6,619 bases of DNA from Limnochordia bacterium. GTDB taxonomy: Bacteria; Bacillota; Limnochordia; Darwinibacteriales; SLO01. The stretch lies in NCBI GenBank assembly GCA_007132635.1, contig SLOG01000403.1, positions 1 to 6,619 on the forward strand, given 5' to 3'. Below, one piece after another: positions 1-3,543 of the stretch. Each line of letters opens with the position of its first letter. The stretch's first letter is position 1. Below the pieces are notes generated by a model. That model ran no database searches. It was not told the origin of the DNA and saw nothing but the letters and a program-made list of their open reading frames with translations. The position numbers were made by a program, and so were the translations under genes.

Positions 1-65
1 CGCAGCAGCGTCACAGCCTTGTAGCGCCGCCGCTCCAGCTCTTTGGGGCTTCCGTGCGGTCTCAT
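1..65 (-). CDS. IS630-like transposase, N-terminal end only (runs off left edge)
   Basis: Reading leftwards from ATG 65-63, the frame gives MRPHGSPKELERRR followed by a short helix (YKAVTLL), and stays open to the window edge (21 codons). The G-S/T-P-K/E-E-L-E-R-R-R pattern followed by A-V-x-L-L is typical of the first helix of the helix-turn-helix DNA-binding domain at the N-terminus of IS630/Tc1-mariner-type transposases. The recognition helices and the DDE catalytic domain would lie outside the window. No convincing ribosome site precedes the ATG. Immediately upstream (92-187) are two imperfect direct repeats that may be the element's end. The family call rests on very few residues, so another winged-helix protein is possible. 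Confidence 0.5.
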   Translation of the reverse strand, partial: MRPHGSPKELERRRYKAVTLL

Positions 66-91
66 ATGGGTGGACATCGACCATCATTCGC

Positions 92-187
92 GGCGAACTT
101 TACTTTTCTAAAGGTCAATATCAAAGCCACCGGACCTGCGCTGGGGTTGTCGAGCAATGGCGAACATGACTCTTTCAAAGGTCAACA
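92..187. repeat. Pair of 28-base imperfect direct repeats, possible IS630-like element end
   Basis: Positions 93-120 and 160-187 match at 22 of 28 bases by hand alignment. Both begin GCGAAC and both contain AAAGGTCAA (110-118 and 177-185). Their start points are 67 bases apart, and they lie directly upstream of the transposase start codon. In the Tc1/mariner superfamily, which includes IS630, some elements carry two transposase-binding direct repeats in each terminal inverted repeat; this could be such an end. The outer copy covers the stop codon of the fucosidase remnant (184-182). The opposite end of the element is outside the window, and no TA target dinucleotide is seen right beside the outer copy, so the boundary is not established. 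Confidence 0.45.
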
Positions 188-1027
188 GCCCAGTCGGTCC
201 AGATTCCGCCGCAGCCGCAGCAGCGCATCGACGGTTGGCGCGGGGATGATGCCCCGGCGGTCTGGCGGCACATCCAGGAGCAGGTTGACCTTGCGCGCCC
301 GACAGACCAGCGCCATGCCCAGCAGTTCCTGATCCGACCGCAGGGTGTCACGTTCATGGAAAAACCAGTCATAGCCGATGGGGTCGCAGACCTCGCCGGG
401 CAGATACTAGTGGCGCACGTCGGCCGTGCCGCGCGTGGTCTGTACCGATTCGCCGGTGTCGATCATGGCCGCGCCGTGAGAGACATGGTGCCAGGGCTGG
501 TAGCCGCGGTTGCTCGAGGGCAGCCAGCGCTCGATGGACATCAGGTCGGTCGGCCAGGTACTGTTGTAGTTCAGTCGTGAACCGTCGCCAAAGCCATTGT
601 TCATCATGATGACGGCGTCGGGCTGCAGGGATGCGATCTGCTCGTATTGCATGCGCCGTCCTTCATGCCCGAGCACGCCGGGGATGTCGATCCAGACCTC
701 CTCGATGCGGCCATATCGGGTAAGCAGTTCCTCGATCTGCCGCATCTGGAAGTCACGGTAGGCCCCGGTGGTGAAGGCCTTGTCGGAGTCGGTCATGCTG
801 GGTGTGCGCGAGCCGAAGGTGTGGTGGTTGTCCCACGAGCAGTAGTAAACTCCTGGCATCAGGCCGCATCTGTCGCAGGCACGCACGAAGGCCTCGACCA
901 CATCCGTGCGCACCACACTGCGGCCGACGTGGTAGTCGGTATGCCGGCTGGGCCAGAGGCAGAAGCCCGAGACATGCTTGGCGGTGAGGACGGCATAGCT
1001 CATGCCCGCATCACCTGCCACCTGCAC
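182..1027 (-). pseudogene. GH29 alpha-L-fucosidase remnant (5'-truncated, in-frame amber stop)
   Basis: Glycoside hydrolase family 29 removes alpha-L-fucose from glycans by a retaining mechanism. The frame from GTG 1027 downwards reads A-G-D-A-G-M-S-Y-A-V-L-T-A-K-H, then G-F-C-L-W-P-S, a conserved core block of the GH29 barrel. The segment E-E-V-W-I-D-I holds the aspartate expected to be the nucleophile. TAG at 409-407 interrupts the frame. The same frame then continues with Y-L-P-G-E-V-C-D-P-I-G, W-F-F-H and L-L-L-D-V-P-P-D-R-R-G, all typical GH29 C-terminal barrel motifs, and ends at TGA 184-182. About 90-100 residues normally found before the A-K-H motif are absent: the homology stops where the pspC-like gene ends. 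Truncation plus nonsense codon mark it as dead. Sampled G+C is about 60-65 %, higher than in the genes to its right. A sequencing error at the TAG is possible but would not restore the missing 5' end. Confidence 0.85.
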
Positions 1028-1592
1028 CCTTGATCAGAAAGACGACACCGAGAAACACAAGAATCAGCGGCCAAACGATAGCAGCCGGAAACCAAGGCAC
1101 GACACTCCGGAATAGGAAGAACAGACCCACTAACAGCAGGATGATCCCCAGGTTCCGTTTTGACTCACTGCCCTCGGCGGGTTCCGACGGATGAACTTGA
1201 GAAGAGGGTCGTGGTGAAACCGAACTGCCTTCCGAGGCCTTAAGTTTTTCTACCGAGCGCCGGACTCGTTCAGCCACATCCTGCGCCACTTCGCCGCTAG
1301 ATTCGGCCAAATCTCGAGCTGCGCGCTTTAGATCTTCGATGGCCTCGTCTTTGACCTCTGGATCCTGTAGTTCCGGTCCGTCGTCAGGCGTACCAACCAT
1401 GGTTTCGTTCCTCGGTCTTTCCGGCACGATAAACATTGCGACGATATACACAACGATTCCCGCGCCGGTAAACGCCGCAAAGGCCCAAAGCAGGCGTACG
1501 ATTGTCGGATCAATGCGGAAATACTCCGCTACTCCACCTGCCACACCTGCGATTACCTTGTCGCGTGATAGATACAGCCGTCTGTCGTTCAT
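1011..1592 (-). CDS. PspC-domain membrane protein with C-terminal LiaI/LiaF-like membrane hairpin
   Basis: This is a predicted 193-residue inner-membrane protein. Residues 4-58 form a PspC domain: RRLYLSRD, then the signature V-I-A-G-V-A-G-G-V-A-E-Y-F (13-25), D-P-T-I-V-R-L-L-W, and a membrane segment at about 31-56 ending V-P-E. Residues 78-120 are charged and Ala/Glu/Lys/Arg-rich, likely an amphipathic helix or short coiled coil. Residues 121-145 are Ser/Pro-rich. Two more membrane segments (about 147-165 and 170-188) resemble the LiaI/LiaF-type C-terminal region. PspC proteins sense or respond to envelope stress in the Psp and Lia systems; a specific partner is not visible here. ATG 1592 is chosen because GGAGG (1604-1600) stands 7 bases upstream; the earlier in-frame ATG at 1610 would overlap that site. 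The last codons and TGA (1013-1011) lie at a rearrangement junction, so the native C-terminus may have been slightly altered. It is transcribed divergently from ireB. Confidence 0.85.
   Translation of the reverse strand: MNDRRLYLSRDKVIAGVAGGVAEYFRIDPTIVRLLWAFAAFTGAGIVVYIVAMFIVPERPRNETMVGTPDDGPELQDPEVKDEAIEDLKRAARDLAESSGEVAQDVAERVRRSVEKLKASEGSSVSPRPSSQVHPSEPAEGSESKRNLGIILLLVGLFFLFRSVVPWFPAAIVWPLILVFLGVVFLIKGAGGR
1012..1025. repeat. 7-bp tandem duplication at the pspC/fucosidase junction
   Basis: CACCTGC occurs twice in direct succession (1012-1018 and 1019-1025). It lies exactly where the PspC-like protein ends and recognisable fucosidase homology begins, so it is probably a scar or microhomology of the rearrangement. 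By chance alone a 7-bp tandem repeat is not remarkable; its position is what makes it notable. Confidence 0.6.
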
Positions 1593-1599
1593 TTCACTG

Positions 1600-1604
1600 C
1601 CTCC
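1600..1604 (-). promoter_or_regulatory. Ribosome binding site that fixes the pspC-like start
   Basis: GGAGG on the minus strand stands 7 bases before ATG 1592-1590. It lies inside the six-codon extension that a start at 1610 would need, which argues for the shorter protein. Confidence 0.75.
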
Positions 1605-1763
1605 AATCATAGTGATGTCTCGTTGTTACAAATTCCACAAAGCACTTCGAATCCCTTTCATGTCAGCTCTATGAAGAGCATTTTTCTAACTCCACAGCAG
1701 GAAAAGAACAACTGTGTGGGGAAGGGATGTGTATCCATCTAAGAACTATCAAGAGGTATCGTC
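1605..1763. promoter_or_regulatory. Divergent intergenic region between pspC-like gene and ireB
   Basis: The spacer must carry promoters for both directions, but no strong -35/-10 pair is evident by eye. For the minus strand, a weak candidate is TTGTTC, a 17-base spacer, then TAGAAA (about 1712 down to 1684). For the plus strand nothing convincing was found. A small inverted repeat, GCTCT-ATGA-AGAGC (1666-1679), is followed by five T residues, but no upstream plus-strand gene exists for it to terminate. Confidence 0.35.
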
Positions 1764-1775
1764 AGGAGGACCGCT

Positions 1776-2033
1776 ATGGATATTTCCGATAAGACTCGCA
1801 TGTTCTCGGCCATTGACAGTGAGACGCTGGCCATCAGCAGTGTTCTGCAGAAGGTTTGTACTGCGTTAGAAGAGAAGGGATACGATCCTTTGGATCAGAT
1901 CATCGGATATCTTATCAGCGGCGATCCTTCCTACATTACAAGCCATAATGACGCGAGAACACTAATTCAGCGCATCGAGCGCAATGACTTACTAGAAGAG
2001 ATGGTTCAGCACTATCTCGAGACTCTCAAATAG
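1776..2033 (+). CDS. ireB: IreB/ReoM-family regulatory phosphoprotein (UPF0297)
   Basis: This 85-residue cytoplasmic protein matches the usual family length of 85-90. Diagnostic blocks are S-D-K-T-R-M-F (4-10), A-L-E-E-K-G-Y-D-P (30-38), Q-I-I-G-Y-L-I-S-G-D-P-S-Y-I (41-54) and H-N-D-A-R (57-61). Family members (IreB in Enterococcus, ReoM in Listeria, YrzL in Bacillus) are phosphorylated near the N-terminus by a PASTA-domain Ser/Thr kinase. ReoM in its unphosphorylated state promotes ClpCP degradation of MurA. Thr7, the position equivalent to the ReoM phosphosite, is present. By memory alignment to ReoM, two of four basic residues are replaced (Ser56 and Gln65) while Arg61 and Arg69 are kept. 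AGGAGGA (1764-1770) lies 5 bases before ATG. murA follows after 17 bp in the same direction, so the two are probably co-transcribed. In many Bacillota ireB instead accompanies alaS and yqgF/ruvX, which are not seen here. Confidence 0.93.
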   Translation: MDISDKTRMFSAIDSETLAISSVLQKVCTALEEKGYDPLDQIIGYLISGDPSYITSHNDARTLIQRIERNDLLEEMVQHYLETLK

Positions 2034-2036
2034 GTT

Positions 2037-2045
2037 GGAGGTGAT
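2037..2045 (+). promoter_or_regulatory. Near-ideal ribosome binding site for murA (GTG start)
   Basis: GGAGGTGAT is fully complementary to the 3' end of bacterial 16S rRNA and ends 5 bases before GTG 2051. It fits wholly within the ireB-murA spacer. It fixes the GTG start, which places Lys22 and Asn23 at their canonical MurA positions. Confidence 0.85.
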
Positions 2046-2050
2046 GTACC

Positions 2051-3352
2051 GTGGCTAGATACGTAATCAACGGTGGTCGCCCGCTTCGAGGCGAGGTACA
2101 TATCAGCGGCGCCAAAAACAGCGCACTGCCGATCATTGTCGCGTCTTGTTTGGCTTCTGAAGGGGAGACTGTTTTGGAGAACGTTCCTCACGACGGAGAT
2201 GTGGGGACAATCTGCCTCATACTTCGCAGCTTGGGTGTTGAGTTGTGGTTCGACGCGAAGGGGAGACTACACGTCAAAGGGCACACCCTTAAGGCACACC
2301 AAGCACCGTACAACTTGGTGCGCCGTATGCGCGCTTCGTTCTACTGCGCCGGGCTGCTGCTCGCAAGACTAGGCAAAGCAGAAGTGCCTCTACCCGGAGG
2401 CTGCTCTATTGGCTCTCGGCCGGTGGACTTCCACATTAAGGGCTTTACGCAGATGGGGGCGGACGTGTACATCGAGCACGGGTTCATGAAAGCATCCTGC
2501 CCCAAGTTAAAAGGCATTAATTATTTCATAAACCGCTCCAGTGTGGGCACCACTATCAACTTGATGATTGCGGCCTCACTCGCCGATGGCACTACAGTCC
2601 TAGAAAATTGCGCGAAAGAACCTGAAGTTGTTGATCTCGCTATCTTCCTTAACGGTATGGGGGCAAAGGTTCGCGGAGCCGGGACAGACATCATTCGGAT
2701 CGATGGTGTAGAGGCACTGCACGGTACAGAATACAGTATCATACCGGACCGCATCGAAGCCGGGACATATATGTTTGCTGCAGCGCTGACCGGAGGCGAC
2801 GTAGTTGTAAAGGATATCGTAACAGAGCATCTTCGTTCCCCTATGCTGAAAATGGAAGAAGCTGGGATTATCATTGAGAAAGGTGATAACGCGGTTCGTG
2901 TCACAGCTCCAAACGGCCTAAAAGCCATCGATGTGGAGACAACACCGTACCCAGGATTTCCCACGGATCTTCAGCAGCCGTTAGTTGCTGCCATGTCCAT
3001 CGCTGAGGGGACGAGCGTTATCAGAGAGACCATATTTGACCGGTTTCGTTATGTGGACGAGATACGCCGCATGGGTGCCGATATCAAAGTTGAGCGAGAG
3101 AGTGCCATCATTCGCGGCGTTACGCAGTTGACGGGCGCTCCTGTAGAGGTTACGGACCTGCGGGCCGGCGCGGCTTTGGTTATTGCTGCCCTAGCAGCCA
3201 GCGGACGAACAGAGGTTTACGGACTAGAGATTCTTGAGCGCGGATATGAAGGCATGGAAGCGAAGCTCCAGGGTTTGGGAGCCGACATTATTCGCGAAGA
3301 GACTGAAACAGTTACCGACATTTTTTCGCAGGTCGAGACCATTAACTTGTAG
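2051..3352 (+). CDS. murA: UDP-N-acetylglucosamine 1-carboxyvinyltransferase (MurA)
   Basis: MurA catalyses the first committed step of peptidoglycan synthesis in the cytoplasm, transferring enolpyruvate from phosphoenolpyruvate to the 3'-OH of UDP-GlcNAc. The 433-residue length is slightly above the usual 415-430. It starts M-A-R-Y-V-I-N-G-G-R-P-L-R-G-E-V and carries S-G-A-K-N with Lys22 and Asn23. The catalytic loop L-P-G-G-C-S-I-G-S-R-P-V-D has Cys118, the fosfomycin-reactive residue, so native sensitivity at the target is expected. Asp306 lies in Y-P-G-F-P-T-D-L-Q, Arg371 in D-L-R-A and Arg397 in L-E-R-G-Y. The block S-V-G-T-T-I-N-L-M-I-A-A (164-175) is closer to the second Bacillota paralogue (MurZ/MurAB) than to Escherichia MurA, so this may be one of two copies in the genome. 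Its position directly after ireB suggests linked expression with a regulator of MurA turnover. No intrinsic terminator with a T-run follows. Confidence 0.97.
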   Translation: MARYVINGGRPLRGEVHISGAKNSALPIIVASCLASEGETVLENVPHDGDVGTICLILRSLGVELWFDAKGRLHVKGHTLKAHQAPYNLVRRMRASFYCAGLLLARLGKAEVPLPGGCSIGSRPVDFHIKGFTQMGADVYIEHGFMKASCPKLKGINYFINRSSVGTTINLMIAASLADGTTVLENCAKEPEVVDLAIFLNGMGAKVRGAGTDIIRIDGVEALHGTEYSIIPDRIEAGTYMFAAALTGGDVVVKDIVTEHLRSPMLKMEEAGIIIEKGDNAVRVTAPNGLKAIDVETTPYPGFPTDLQQPLVAAMSIAEGTSVIRETIFDRFRYVDEIRRMGADIKVERESAIIRGVTQLTGAPVEVTDLRAGAALVIAALAASGRTEVYGLEILERGYEGMEAKLQGLGADIIREETETVTDIFSQVETINL

Positions 3353-3363
3353 CTCAAGAAGGC

Positions 3364-3473
3364 TGTTGGTTTTCCTGATTTTGACGAGTGCCGGCTCACC
3401 TCGTTTACCTTAAATACCCGGTAAACGAGGTGCTGTGATGCCTTCGTCCGAAGGAAAGCTAAGAAAACCAACG
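3364..3473 (+). promoter_or_regulatory. Nested stem structure (three stems) in the dnaE leader
   Basis: Outer stem: GTTGGTTTTC (3365-3374) pairs with GAAAACCAAC (3463-3472), 10 bp perfect, plus a T-G wobble at 3364/3473. Inside it is a perfect 13-bp stem, CACCTCGTTTACC (3397-3409) with GGTAAACGAGGTG (3420-3432), closing a 10-base loop. A short hairpin follows, CCTTC (3441-3445) with GAAGG (3450-3454), around GTCC. Folded as RNA this would be a three-way junction between murA and dnaE. No T-run follows, so it is not a standard terminator. TTGACG (3381-3386) resembles a -35 box but no good -10 lies at the right distance. It could be a cis-regulatory leader, a small RNA, or a short mobile repeat; I recognise no known family. 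Confidence 0.6.
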
Positions 3474-3480
3474 CCGTTCG

Positions 3481-3524
3481 AGGCAGCACAGGGAGGAGGG
3501 TTACCCCTCTTCTTTGTGCTGCCT
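3481..3524 (+). promoter_or_regulatory. 20-bp hairpin immediately upstream of the dnaE ribosome site
   Basis: Positions 3481-3500 pair continuously with 3505-3524 around the tetraloop TTAC, with 17 Watson-Crick pairs and three G-T wobbles (3491/3514, 3492/3513, 3495/3510). The outer ten pairs, AGGCAGCACA with TGTGCTGCCT, are perfect. The helix ends 6 bases before the GGAGGT ribosome site at 3531, leaving that site free. Such a stable helix in a 5' leader could protect the mRNA, act as a processing site, or modulate initiation. The purine-rich left arm (GGGAGGAGGG) is itself Shine-Dalgarno-like but buried in the stem. Confidence 0.7.
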
Positions 3525-3530
3525 GCGGTG

Positions 3531-3536
3531 GGAGGT
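3531..3536 (+). promoter_or_regulatory. Ribosome binding site that fixes the dnaE start at TTG 3544
   Basis: GGAGGT lies 7 bases before TTG 3544. The resulting N-terminus M-F-V-N-L-Y aligns with the usual M-F-V-H-L-x start of C-family polymerases. The earlier in-frame TTG at 3514 would begin inside the 20-bp hairpin and add ten residues (ending W-E-V-L-Y) that do not resemble the family. Confidence 0.75.
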
Positions 3537-3543
3537 ACTGTAT

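Noticed and set aside
54..332. 92-codon plus-strand frame at the left end
   Set aside because: It runs antisense to the fucosidase remnant and transposase start; the translation is Arg/Ser-rich without motifs.
407..1027. Treating the fucosidase fragment as an intact 206-residue enzyme
   Set aside because: The N-terminal barrel strands and the C-terminal barrel motifs after the TAG are both excluded, so it could not form a complete GH29 fold.
1666..1685. Small hairpin plus T-run resembling a terminator
   Set aside because: The stem has only five pairs and no plus-strand gene lies upstream for it to terminate.
2521..2964. 147-codon minus-strand frame inside murA
   Set aside because: It lies opposite conserved murA codons, has no ribosome site or family motif, and its Ser/Thr/Pro-rich translation is typical of antisense shadows.
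3381..3416. dnaE promoter from TTGACG at 3381
   Set aside because: The only T/A-rich -10 candidates (3410-3416) give a spacing of 23-24 bases, too long for a normal vegetative promoter.
3397..3432. 13-bp stem as a rho-independent terminator of murA
   Set aside because: The stem is followed by CTGTGATGCC with no T-run on the plus strand, so the defining second half of a terminator is missing.
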